From Urechis unicinctus (lineage: Eukaryota; Annelida; Polychaeta; Xenopneusta; Urechidae), in assembly GCA_034190875.2 (NCBI GenBank), contig CM067356.1, positions 17,910,706 to 17,974,705 of the forward strand: a DNA stretch of 64,000 nucleotides, written 5' to 3'. Shown here piece by piece: positions 45,973 through 59,251 of the stretch. The translations under genes were made by a program, and so were the position numbers. Each line of letters opens with the position of its first letter. Position 1 is the stretch's first letter. The notes below the pieces were generated by a model, which did no database searches, was not told the DNA's origin, and saw only the letters and a program-made list of their open reading frames with translations.

Positions 45973-47520
45973 TTAAACATGCGTCCACATAAACAACGTC
46001 TCCTTACGCGCTCATGTCCACATGTCGTCACTGACTTGCGGCTTTTATTCTCAGCCACTAGGTTCCGTTGACACCATTTGGGTTATTTGACCCGTGTCAA
46101 TGGTCAGCGGTGACCGTTTGACTTTGCTGCTGCTTGGGTCACTGGTTACATCTTGGCTCTTCTCTCTCAATCCTCCCCCATCTTATCTCTTCTCTCAACT
46201 TCTCTCTCGTATTGTCTCCTCTGTCGACCCTTTCTCGTCTGTCTCCTTTCTCTGCTCTCTGCACCACGCCCCAACCCGCCCGCTCCCCCCCCCCCCCCAA
46301 ACCCACCTCGAGCACGTGCATCCAACTCCTCGCCATTTATCGGACATCATAACTACCATTGTTGGTTATTTGTGGTGCAGACATCAGCGACTGTAGCCGC
46401 CACAACAACTCCGCCCCAACCCGCACGCGCCAGATATACATCATCCGGGCTCCTGCTGCCTCCGTCGTGCAACACGAGCCTCGGTCCCATGCTTCACATA
46501 CATCTGGCCACCTCTCTCTCGAGGGCCGGCCAAACTTTTTTGTCTGTAGGTTTCGCATTTTTATAATGTTGTCGAAGTTTTTAGTTGCAAGGTCATTCAC
46601 TCAGCGGCTTAGCATTTACTGATCTGTTTGTGAAAACGTGTTAACCAGTTCGTTTGCCATGTTATTCCGTGGTATTACGTCTATTATCTGTGGGATGTGA
46701 TGCTATCCCTGAACGCCGTAGTCCGCTCTCTCATTTACCTGTCATTTACCTGTCATTTACCTGTCATTTACCCCATTGATGATATCTTATCCACAGACAG
46801 CTTATAACTCGCCTTCATGGATGCCCCCCCCCACCCCCCTCCCGACCCCTCGCTATTGTAGTGGGCTTCAGACGTTCTGATCATTGTCAGTTTGTTGTAA
46901 AGTACTCACGACTCTTCTGTATGTCAAAAGCCGCCTGGTATGAGACAAGAATGACAAATGTATCTGATGAGAAGTTGTCTTTTTGTAGCTTGCTACCCGT
47001 GTTTAGCGTTTATCTCTCAGATAAGCTTATCTCGGTAGTGGGGGACGCTGCGGTCATGACCTGGTAGATGTCGCATTGTTAAGAAGCCTCGCACCAATGA
47101 TTAAGACAACACTGCTTCGCGTTTATCGACTCCACATCAGCGAATGGAAAAACTTGTCCCCCGACGCGCTAGTTTGCGTGGGAACTTGGAAAGCGGGTGT
47201 ACACATGTTGTACTTGACTGGTCGATGACGGTGTGGATAGACCAACGGTGTTGTGCGAAATGAACAGGTGACGATGCGGTCGGGAAATGTACACCACCGC
47301 GTCACCTCCAACACCACCCCACCTAGACCACACGGCGAAGACGTGTGTTGCTTTATGGGCAATAGGAGTTAATTAATTATAAGTGGGTAAGTTATGGCGA
47401 AATATGAGTGGCAGGGGACACAGTCAATGCATGTTACAGGTGTTAATTACATTGAATGTTATACTGGAAGTCACATGGAACATGAGGCTGGCTAAGAACG
47501 GCATATAACTACAGGAGGGA
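45973..47520. other. Intergenic, no gene seen
   Basis: Contains C-runs (46280-46300, 46827-46850) and four copies of ATTTACCTGTC at 46735-46775. Open frames up to 137 codons lack features. Confidence 0.4.
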
Positions 47521-47534
47521 TGTTATTAACATTC

Positions 47535-49725
47535 GCTCCTCATCCCCATCCACCCCCACCCAATGGATCGAGGAACCGGCTCCTCGCTTGCCACCTCATC
47601 CCTAATGGATTAATGGATCGAGGAACCGGCTCCTCGCTTGCCACCTCATCCCCATCCACCCCCACCTGGTGGAGTTAGGTACCGGCTCCTCGCTTGCTCC
47701 CCTCATCCCCATCCACCCCCACCTCTGGATCGAGTACTAGCTCCTCTACCGGCTCCTCGCTTGCCCCCTCATCCCCATCTGGTGAGCTAGGCACTAGCTC
47801 TAGTGGAGTTTCCCCACCAAATGGATCGAGGAACCGAGCTCCTCGCTTGCTAGCTCCTCATCCCCATCCACCCCCAGTGGAGTTAATGGATCGAGGAACC
47901 GGCTCCTCGCTTGCCACCTCATCCCCATCCACCCCCACCAAATGGATCGAGGAACCGGCTCCTCGCTTGCCAGTCATCACCCTCCCACCCCCACCAAATG
48001 GATCGAGCAGTAACCGGCCCCCTCGCACTTTGCCACCTCATCCCTAATGGATTAATGGATCGAGGAACCGGCTCCTCGCTGGTGGAGTTAGGCCTACCTC
48101 ATTTCTCCCCTAATGGATTAATGGATAGTGGAGGCAGTAGCTCCCAATTGCTCCTCGAGTTAGGCCAGCTCCTCCTCATCCCTAATGGATTAATGGATCG
48201 AGGTGCCGGCTCCTCAATTGCTTCCCACCTCATAGCTCCTAATGGATTAATGGATCGTAGCTCCCCAAACCGGCTCCTCGCTTGCCACCTAAATTACTCC
48301 CCTCTAATGGATTAAGGCACTAGCTCTCGAGGTGCCGGTTCCTCCTTGTGGAGTGAGGCACTATCTCCTCAATTGCTCCCCTCTGGGTGGCACTAGTTAG
48401 TTAGGGCTTCCTCAATTGCTCCCCTCTGGTGGAGTTAGGTACTAGCTCATCTATTGCTCCCCTCTAGTGGAGCTGGCCACTAGCTCTAGTGGAGTTAAGC
48501 ACTAGCTCCTCAATTGCTCCCCTCTGGTGGAGTTAGGTACTAGCTCCTCTATTGCTCCCCTCTAGTGGAGCTAGGCACTAACTCTAGTGGAGTTAGGTAC
48601 TAGCTCCTCTATTGCTCCCCTCTAGTGGAGCTAGGCACTAGCTGTAGTGGAGTTAGGTACTAGCTCTAGTGGAGTCTAAGCAGTAGCTCCCCAATTGCTG
48701 TCCTCAAATGGAGTTTAGCAGTAGCTCCTCTATTGTTCCCCTCTAGTGGAGCTAGGCACTAGCTCTAGTGGAGTTAGGCACTAGCTCCTCTACCGCTCCC
48801 CGCTAGTGGAGTTAAGCAGTAGCCCCTCAATTGCTCCTCTCTAGTGGAGTTAGGCACTAGCTCCTCAATTTCTCCCCTTTAGTGGAGTTAGGCACTAGCT
48901 CTAGTGGAGTTAAGCAGTAGCTCCCCAATTGCTCCCCTCTAGTGGAGTTAGGCACTAGCTCTAGTGGAGTTAAGCAGTAGCTCCCCAAATGCTGTCCTCT
49001 GGTGGAGTTAGGCACTAGCTCATCTATTGCTCCCCTCTAGTGGAGTAAGGCACTAGCTCTACTGGAGTTAAGCGGTAGCTCCCCAATTGCTCCCCTCTGG
49101 TGGAGTTAGGCACTAGCTCCTCAATTACTCCCCTCTAGTGGAGTTAGGCACTAGCTCTTGTGGAGTTAAGCAGTAGCTCCCCAATTGCTGTCCTCTGGTG
49201 GAGTTAGGCACTAGCTCCTCTATTGCTCCCCTCTGGTGGAGTTAGGCACTAGCTCTAGTGGAGTTAAGCAGTAGCTCCCCAATTGCTGTCCTCTAGTGGA
49301 GTTAGGCACTAGTTCTAGTGGAGTTAAGCAGTAGCTCCCCAATTGCTGTCCTCTTGTGGAGTTAAGCAGTTGCTCCTCTATTGTTCCCTTCTAGTGAAGC
49401 TAGGCACTAGCTCTAGTGGATTTAAGCAGTAGCTCCCCAATTGCTGTCCTCTGGTGGAGTTAAGCAGTAGCTCCTCAATTACTCCCCTCTGGTGGAGCTA
49501 GGCACTAGCTCTAGTGGAGTTCAGCACCAGCTCCTCAATTGCTGTCCTCTGGTTGAGTTAGGCACTAGCTCCTCAATTTCTCCCCTTTAGTGGAGTTAGG
49601 CACTAGCTCTAGTGGAGTTAAGCAGTAGCTCCTCAATTACTCCCCTCTAGTGGAGTTAGGCAGTTGCTCCCCAATTTCTTCACTCTGGTAGAGTTAGGCA
49701 CTAGCTCCTAAATTGCTCCCCTTTG
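47535..49725. repeat. 2.2-kb compound minisatellite
   Basis: The left part (47535-48300) is built of GGATCGAGGAACCGGCTCCT, CGCTTGCCACCTCATCCC and CATCCACCCCCACC. The right part is made of TAGTGGAGTTAGGCACTAGC and TCCTCAATTGCTCCCCTC modules arranged irregularly. Both share the word CTCCTC and the spacing of self-complementary CTAG elements, so one probably evolved from the other. Confidence 0.93.
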
Positions 49726-49894
49726 GTGTACTGAGGTACTGGTTCCTCGCTTGTTCACCCGGTTACAATGGAGAGAGGCCAACACTCGATATAAATGTGA
49801 CCCAGACTAATGAGCGGACTATATGTTTTGGCCTCGCTCCTGAAACACAATTCTGCCAAATTGTTCATCAGGGCACAGAGGCAGATTAGTTGTC

Positions 49895-49979
49895 TGTCTC
49901 GATGTCTGTCTGTCTGTCTGTCTGTGCTCTGTTTGTTAGTGGGAGTGTTCGTTTGTTTGTTTGTTTGTGTATGTATGTA

Positions 49980-50045
<66 letters not shown>

Positions 50046-50112
50046 GGTGGGTGGGTGGGTTGGTGGGTGGGTTTGTTCTTTGGGTGGGCGGATCGGTGGG
50101 TGGGTATATGTG
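49895..50112. repeat. Compound microsatellite (TCTG)n(GTTT)n(TG)n(GGGT)n
   Basis: Five adjacent simple tracts: TCTG, GTTT, ATGT, about 28 TG, then GGGT. Confidence 0.95.
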
Positions 50113-50229
50113 TATGGGGGCTGGGGGCGGGCTGTTACTTACCACAGCAGGTCATATTTTAATCTCTGTGAATCTCTCGTTGGGAAATATATCTCTGATG
50201 GATGACAATGAATCGGGAATGATAGTTGT

Positions 50230-50460
50230 CAAGTGCTAGTTGGTTGAGGTTGATGATTGTTTTCAAATGTGGGTTGATTGAGGTTTATGATAGATGACAA
50301 GTGTGGGTTGATTGAGGTTGATGATTGGTGTCGAGTGTGGGTTGATTGAGGTTGATGATTGGTGTCGAGTGTGGGTTGATTGAGGTTGATGATTGGTGTC
50401 GAGTGTGGGTTGATTGAGGTTGATGATTGGTGTCGAGTGTGGGTTGATTGAGGTTGATGC
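50230..50460. repeat. 34-bp minisatellite
   Basis: Six copies with words GAGTGTGGGTTGATTGAGGT and TGATGATTGGTGTC. The four central copies are identical. Confidence 0.94.
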
Positions 50461-50464
50461 AGAT

Positions 50465-51622
50465 GAATCTAGGATCCTTAAGTGCGGTAGGGACCGGAAG
50501 CAGGTGACCAGGTAAGTGCGGATAGGAGCAATGATCTAGTGACCAGGCAAATATCCAAACGAGCAGATGGCCGTGGGGATTTTGAATAATTTCAGATTAA
50601 CGGAAATGTGCATTCACTCGAGGGTCCTGTACGTGCTCTCAAGAAAACAAGTCAACATGGTCTCCTACTCTTGGAGAGTAACCCTTTTTTTCGCATCCCG
50701 CGGAGACTTACGTTCCTTTCTGTCCTCTCTATATCCCAAGCGGTTCTGTCAACATTTCCCCATCTATTTTGTCTTTCAATGACATAACTACCAATCAGAT
50801 ACTCGAAAATACCTTTATTGATTCCTGGTCGGTATCGTCCTGATTATACAGAATTGAAATTCATTCACTTTCTCTGCCTTTAGCACGTCCCGTAGCTACC
50901 TCTATCTGGTCGCCCCCTGTCCCCTCGACATTGTCGACCATGTCGCAATGTTAGTGCAATGTCAGGTGGTTCTCCTTTTTTCATGGATGATTTATATGTC
51001 TTAGATGGAGCAGCTCAGTGTGTTATCACATATAGTAACTTAAGTATATCCCCGTTCGCGCGAGTGTCTCCATATAAGGAAACTGGTGAATTCGCTGAAG
51101 AGGTGTGAAGTCTTCTTGAGATAAGAAGACTCAGTAGGATGAATGTATGCTGTTTAAGCTATGTCATAGAGGGAAAGTAAGTCAAGGAGGGGAATCCAAT
51201 TGGTAGCTCAGCCCGCAACCCCGGCCCCTCAGACCGCCACCCCGCCCCCTCAGACCGCCACCCCGCCCCTTCAGCCCGTGTCCCCGCCCCTCTCATCACT
51301 CCTCGTCCTTCTGGCGACTGCCATCTTGTAACGCAAATCATTATATAATTTCCCATCCAATGAAAGTCGTCCATCTTGAGTAGACAGCCACTCCCCCATT
51401 GTCGCTACTTGTAGCGTGCCTCAGCTCGTATACCACTCACATTAACCTATATTTTCAGAATCGGAGCCGATCAGCTGAGTCATAGCGTCCTGGGCTTCTT
51501 GTTACCTGTCTGCGTTGTTATACCGCTGTCGTACTGCACCCCCCAGCACCACTAGCGGCATTAAAATCAAGCACAGCTTGTCATTTCTTCTCTAGTCGAC
51601 CAGCACATCACAGCAAGACAAC
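50465..51622. other. Upstream region of the carbonic anhydrase gene
   Basis: A TTAAAA element at about 51563 lies some 60 bases before the start codon and could be a weak TATA box for the carbonic anhydrase. Four copies of CAGACCGCCACCCCGCCCC-type sequence lie at 51225-51300. No other gene seen. Confidence 0.4.
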
Positions 51623-54600
51623 ATGGCTGAGTGGGGATACAGCAGAAACAATGGTCAGTACTTATTTCATATCAGAATCTTAGCAGTTTTATCGATGGTT
51701 TACCAATGATATAGTCATCGCTCCTTCGCATTGTTGCCGTGAGATTTGTATGTATCATATATATATGGCCAACGATGGACTTAGCTGTATTTGCACGCAT
51801 AACAGCACTAGCGCTCAGAACTCCGTGTCTGGTTTCCGAGCGTTTCGGGGACATGACACTCTCCGGACCGGTCTCCCTTGTCCGACCTTGTGTTCAGGGC
51901 GTTTGCTTGGAATTGTTTCGCTGCTAATTTGTGACCAAGAAGGCGCGACTCGGTTAATCTATTTATATTTCCGTTCGGTTACGGCTTTCAAATTGAACTT
52001 CACTTTCAACTTTGAACTCTCGGATGTTTGGCGGGCCAATATCTTATCTAAAGTATTATTGTCAGAGCCGTTCTGTGTGTTGTAACTGACAAGTGCTGAA
52101 AAAAACGTCCGATGTCTCTGGGAACTGGAGATTATGTGTCATTCCGTTCTGTAATAATACCATGATGTGAGCGCCTCCAGTGGTGCTCTCGCTCATTATT
52201 TAATGGATGCTGGAATCATTTTTATGGTGCATTACCGTAGCCAGGATTGCGATATAAGTCACTACTGGAGACTGATCCTGGTGTCAGCACGCTGAGTGTC
52301 GTCACGTCCGATTCGTCTTGTTGTTGTTGTTTAATCGAACATTAGGTAGTTTTGGGCGACTTTTGGACATGTACTGACAGTTGTATTTCCTCATGTCACC
52401 ATATGATGTACTGTTGTATTTTCTCATGTCACCATATGATGTCATGTTGTATTTCCTCATGTCACCATGTGATGTTATGTTTCCTCGTCATTTCATTGAT
52501 GAAATCTGTTTTGATTAATAATGTTCTTGGGGATGGCGGTCAATCTATGGACAGCAGTCCCCCTGTGGGTCCGAGGTTAGAGTAGGTCCACTGTATCCTC
52601 CTGTATGTCGTAAGAGGCGACTAATAGGGGGCAACCTGTTGGCGGTGGGTTGCGACTTGTGTCGGTGGACAATGGGATCCAGGTGGTTGAGTGGAGCGGT
52701 TCTTTTGAGGACCATATCTGCAACACACTACTCTGGCCCGGATTTCGCCTAGACGAGAGGCTGGAATGGCCTGGTCCAGTCAATCGGCTGGTGGTGACAT
52801 TTTTATCTTTTCCATCTCCATTTTCATTTATCCTTGAAGTTGGCTGCTTAATAGGTCAATCTAATCTTTTAACATTTCTTGGCACCATATAACGCATGAG
52901 TGTTGGTGTGCCGTTTAACGATATACTTACCTTACCTTACAATGGGCAGCAGACTATGTCTTGCCACCCTCAACAGATCGGTGCCTATCAAAAAAATCTA
53001 TATCATATCTGTTGTTTTGCTCCTTCCCGCTCCCCTACCCATAACAAAAAAAAATAGCGACAGATTTATTTCCGGAGACCTGAGCGCCGCTCAACCTTGC
53101 CAGGCAACCTCGTCCCCGACAATGGGTTGGAACACCTCTTTAACATATTGACGCAGTAATGCATTTCCTAGCCGGTTAACGACGTCAGATGTCGGGATCT
53201 TGGATTAAAGGCCGGGATCTTGGATCAGACGTCGGGGATCTTGGATCAGATGTCGGGTTGTTGGATCAGATGTCGGGTCGTTGGATCATATGTATGGGCG
53301 ATTTATGTTTGATGGACGAGACACCGTGTCGGTTCGGTTGGCCTTGCGATCAGTGGATTGGGTGAGAGCGGCGCCAGGTGGCTGTCTGACATACCATGGC
53401 CAACGTAAGAGTCTTTACTTGGGTCGAAACTAGTCTACGTCCCAGACTCCAGGGGTTCCGCTACGCTTCTCGCCCTAGAGTCTACGACAGGACAAGGTCT
53501 AAAACTGGCGCGTCCGAATATTCATTAGACACGCTTGTTAATCTTCGTGGCCAATCAACGCAAAGGTTGTGACCCGGATTGACCTTAATTGCGCGTGTCT
53601 GGCTCATGAAACTGGCCTGTGATACGCACCCTCGGTTTTATGTGACGCCATGTACATTGTTGTGGTCTGCGTCCAATGAGAACACATTGAATGTCTTCTG
53701 GATTTATGGGGCGTCCCAAAAGTTCAAATTGGCACCACAACAAGCGCTCTAATCGCTTAGCTGCACGATAGTATGTTTACGTAATAGTCAGTTAAAAAGA
53801 ACCAGTTGTGTGTCTGCTTCTCTCGCCGACTGTGTGATTAACGGTGCCACTCAGCGTGAAACAACATATCGGAGTGTTGTAGATTGTATGCCCGGCTCAT
53901 AAAAATCACTCGTCCGGTTGGACAAGTTCTTCGGAAATTGTAGAACTGACCAATGAGAGACAGCGACCCAAAAGTACCCGAGAGTGACCGAGAGACACGG
54001 CTTGTGATTGGAGCATCACAAATCTGGGATGCCTGTCCAGTTCAAGACATTAATCTCGCCTAGACCTGAAGGCGAGACTGTTGAATATCAGTAACATGTA
54101 AACAGCGCCCGCAGCCATCAGGCTAGGGGACCTTGACTAGGTCAAAACATTAGGTAGAAATAATAATCCGACGCCCTGGTTGAGTTGAATATTGCGTGTG
54201 ATGCATTCATCACGCGCTATCAATAGACCCGCCGCGTGGCGAGGTTCCTGTCGGTAGATGGCGCCTGCTGTGGTGGTGCAGTGACTGTCGGTAAGTGAAA
54301 CCTGCTGTGGTGGTGCAATGCCTGTCGGTTGGTGGCGCCAGCTGTGGTGGTGCAGTGCCTTACAATTTTATTCAACATTGAGTATTTGAATACAACTCTC
54401 CAAGGTTGGATGGAATGGCATGGTCCATTCAATCGTCTGGTGGTGACTTGCCCGAGGATAATTATTTGCCTTTAGGTCCATTTCGTCTTCATCCACGTAG
54501 TCAAGGTCCCCTAGCCTGATGGCTGCGGGCGCTGTTTACATGTTACTGATGTTCATTAGTCTCGCCGTCAGTCTAGGAGAGCTTAATGTCTTGAACTGGA

Positions 54601-57600
54601 CGGGCATCCCAGATGTGGAATGCTCCAATCACAAGCCGTGTTTCTCGGTCACTCTCGGGTACTTTTGAGTAGTTGTCTCTCATTGGTCAGTTCTACAATT
54701 TCCGAAGAAATTGTCCAACCGGCCGAGTGATTTTTATGAGCCGGTCACACATTCTACAACACTCCGATTTGTTGTTTCACGCTGAGTGGCACCGTTAATC
54801 ACACATTCGGCGAGAGAAGCAGACACACAACTGGTTCTTTTTAACTTACTATCACGTAAACATACTATCGTGCAGCTAAGCGATTAAAAAAGCTTGTTGT
54901 GGTGCCAATTTGAACTTTTGAGACGCCCCATTATTCCAGAACACATTTCAATGTGTTCTCATTGGCAGCAGACCACTACAATGTCCAGACGTCACATAGA
55001 ACCGAGGGTGCGTATCACAAGCCAGTTCCATGAGCCAGACACGTGCAATTAAGGTCAATCGGGTCACAACCTTTGCGTTGATTGGTCACGAAGATTAACG
55101 AATTGCCTAATGAATATTCGGACGCGCCACTTTTAGAGCTGGTCGTGTCGTAGACTCTAGGGCGAGAAGAGTAGCGGAACCCCTGGAGTCTGGGACGCAG
55201 ACTATCATCCACGTGTATTTCCCTCTTTTTTCCATTTATCCTGGGTAATCAGGTCAATCTTATTTATTCACCATATAACACTCCAAGGTATCAGCTCCTC
55301 CCAACGCCTCCCCGTGTTTGCGCGGAATGTAATATCTGAAGTTCCGGCTGACGTTCTTGTCTGTGTGTACTCATACATCACTAGGTGCCTTGTTGACTGG
55401 TAGACCTACCACCAGCCGCTATGTCTGTTGTAGCCCAGAGAGACAACAATAATTAGATCTGGTACCGGGCTAGATATTCGGATGCTCCTGGTGACAAGTT
55501 TCCAAGCATTGATAACATCATGTGCTCGGACCTAGAAGGCAGGGTTTCCGAGCTTTATACTGATGCCAGCAACGCTTCTTTATCGACCGATGCTCGGTAC
55601 CTGAAGCCATCTAGTACAACTTCATCTCACTGCTCGGAATCCCTGTCTTCGAGATCCGAGCTTCTGTCGCATTCTCGTCCAGTCTTATCACCCTGTTCGG
55701 AATCTTTGTCATTGAGTTCCGAGCTTTTGTTACCACCGCCTGACTCATTTAAGACTCTACCGTACAAACTGAGATTAGATATGAGCGAAGATTTCTCCGA
55801 TTTCTCCACCCATAATTGCCGTTTGTCTATCAATTTGACATGCAGAGTTAGTGTTTGGTTACCTTGTATTGGTGTGCTCATCATTGACTCCCCACAGTCT
55901 ATCTATCACCCCGCCTTATCATGCTATCTCCCTGTGACGCGTGCTCACGATTAGAGTCGCCCAAGTCTCGTGCCTTCATTCCTGTACGATATACCGTTTG
56001 ACGTTTCACCCATACACATGCACCGAGAACCGGGCACCGACAAATGCCTGTTGATCTGATGCCACACTCTGTGGGTCCGGGGTAGAATAGGCCCGCTGTT
56101 TATCCTTCTGCATGTCGTAAGAGGCGACTAATAGGGGCAACCTGTCGGCCGTGGGTTGCGACTCGTGTCGGTGGACAATGAGATCCAAGTGGTTGAGCGG
56201 ATCGGTCATTTTGAGGGCCATATCTGCAACACACATTTTCCCTAGGATTTTGTCCAGTCAATCGGCTGGTGGTGATTTGCCCTAGGATAATCGTTTCCTT
56301 TTCTATCTTTTTCTATCTCCATTTTCATTTATCCTAGAAGGCGGCTGCTTAATCAGGTCAATCTTATCTATTAACGTTTTTTGGCACCATATAACGCATG
56401 AGTGTTGGTGTGCCGTTCAGCCCCTTACCTTACCTTACCTTACCTTACCTTACCTTACCTTACCTTACTTTACTTTACTTTACCTTACTTTACTTTACTT
56501 TACTTTACTTTACTTTTACTTTTACTTTTATTTTGCTTTACTTATGATCTGATGCCCGTGTTGTTGTGAATACAGGTCCCGCTACGTGGACCAACGTGGC
56601 CCCGGCCGCCAAGGGATGTCGCCAGTCTCCCATCGACATCACTAACGCTACGTACGATGCTAGCCTGGCAACTAACCCTCTCAAGACGACGTACGTACCC
56701 GCCCACTCCAGGACCGTGACGAACGGAGGCAAGTCGATCACGGTGGCCATCGACAGCTCGGGCTCCAGTAAGTACTCCTTCACGCACCTGCCATCATCTA
56801 GGCTGCTGATTGATTTACCTGGCTACGATACACGTGACTGGGTTTGGTAAAAAGTACACAACAGATTCGACGTTGAGCGGTAGAGTTACTGGCTCCTAAA
56901 TGGTATGATGACTACCTGTTTTACCTGCTTATTGGATGATTATGATTAGCGCTGTCACAGGTAATCGGGCTAATCACCTGTCGCTAAGGACCTGTTAAGC
57001 GATGCTGAGTTTGGTTTGTTCACGAGAGGACCAATGTTAGGGATGCGAGTGAGGGTCGTTGTGTATTTGTTCAGCCATTGTGGACATTTCCGTGTGTCAG
57101 GTTTAACCGGCGGCCCTCTGACGGACAAACACCAGATTGCACAGTTCCATTTCCACTGGGGCAGAACCAGCTCTTCTGGGTCCGAGCACCGTATCAATGG
57201 CCAGATGTATGCCGCGGAGGTCAGTACAAGGTCGTGACGATCATTAGTCTATCGCTTTAAGTGGGAGTCATGATCGGTACATTGCTATACGCGGGAATAG
57301 CTGGTGTCCAATGTGAGCAGTGTCCACATTACCACGAGCGAATTGTCCTCTGCTCTCTGCCCCTCCCATCCAACCCTCACACTGCCCGATCCTATGCTTA
57401 AAGGTCAACGCTCAAAATCAATCTGCATATTAAGTTGTCATCAACCCAGCTTCCTCCTTTAACACGCCAACATAACACTATAGTACCTCACCCAACCTAG
57501 CCCTGCGAGGACCTTTTACCCCACTCTTCCTGGCCTTGTGCAGACCTTTTACCCCACCCCTAGCTTTGCGCGGACCTTTACCCCACCCCATCCAGCCCTG

Positions 57601-59171
57601 AACGGACCTTTACCCCACCCCACCTAGCATTGAGCGGACCTTTACCCCACCCCACCCAGCCCTGAGCGGACCTTTTCCCCACCCCACCTAGCCCTAAGCG
57701 GACTTTTACCCCACCCCACCCAGGCCTGAGCGGACCTTTACACCTCCCCACCTAGCCCTAAGCGGAGCTTTACCCCTCCCCACCTAGCCCTAAGCGGACT
57801 TTTACCCCACCCCACCCAGGCCTGAGCGGACCTTTTCCCCACCTAGCCCTAAGCCCTTTACCTACCTACCCTAAGCGGACTTTTACCGCACCCCTACCCA
57901 GGCCTGAGCGGACCTTTACACCACCCCACCCAGCCCTGAGCGGACCTTTACCCCCACCCCACCTAGCCCTAAGCGGACTTTTACCCCACCCCACCCAGCC
58001 CTGAGCGGACCTTTTCCCCCCCCAGCTAGCCCTAAGCGGACTTTTACCCACCCCACCCAGGCCTGAGCGGACCTTTACACCACCCCACCTAGCCCTAAGC
58101 GGACCTTCACCCCTCCCCACATAGCCCTGCGCAAACCTACACACCTCATGACGTCACCTGGTCTACCTGTCCAACCCCAATATAAACCCTGCTCCCGTCC
58201 ACCTTTTACCCCAACGCCTCTCGGCATGAACCTTATCACGTTATATTCATCGAGCACCTGTCGTCTCTTCTCAGGGTCACTTGGTGCACTACAACACGGA
58301 CAAGTTCTCCAGCTTTGCGGAAGCGGCTCAAAAAGAGGGCGGCCTCTGTGTCCTTGGAGTCTTCCTTAAGGTCAGTAATCAGCCTTGAGCAGAACGTCCT
58401 TGACCTTTAGTTGTTATCTTATGGCGAATGACATTAACTTTGAGGATGTCAATGAGTGAACCCTGCATGGTCAAAACGTTATGACGATTGCCTAAATAAC
58501 GAAATAATGCGTCATTATGGGTTGTCTTGTATATGATTGCGTGTAATGTTTGCAGGCTGGCGCTGAGAACCCTAAGTTCGCCAAGATCGTTGAACTATGC
58601 GGCAAGGTACCGTACGCTGGGGACGAGGCAGCTGTCGATGGTGGTTTCGACCCCTCTCTCCTCCTACCAGGTCAATCTCTGAAGATATCATTGATGGTCT
58701 TATCAATTTACTATTTTATAGGGAGCTCAAACACTTGAAAAATTTGTGCTCACTTGGTTCAGAATAGTATATTCGTCGCATTTCCGGCGGCGACATTTTT
58801 GTCAAATCATTCACCAATTTAAAAGCATCGCCTTTTGTCATAGTGACCGCTATCGAGTCCCCTGGCGGCATTCTCGGCCGGAAGGGATCTCGTATTTGTC
58901 ATCATCCACGGCTCTACAGCTAGAAGACATTTTCAAACATTGTTTACTATTATGATGTCAGCTGGAATTCAAGTGCTATAACATGATGTGTATCAGCGGA
59001 TACAACCAAATACTGGACGTACAGCGGCTCGCTTACAACTCCCCCCTGCTTCGAGTCAGTCACGTGGGTCGTGTTCCAGGAGGTTGTGGAAGTCTCAGAG
59101 GCTCAGGTGGGCATTCGATGTACAAGTTTGATACACAGACACAGACACACACAGACACACACAGACACACA

Positions 59172-59251
<80 letters not shown>

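Noticed and set aside
53431..55204. Single foldback transposon of 1.8 kb
   Set aside because: Each arm has its own terminal repeats and its own 9-base target duplication, so these are two insertions.
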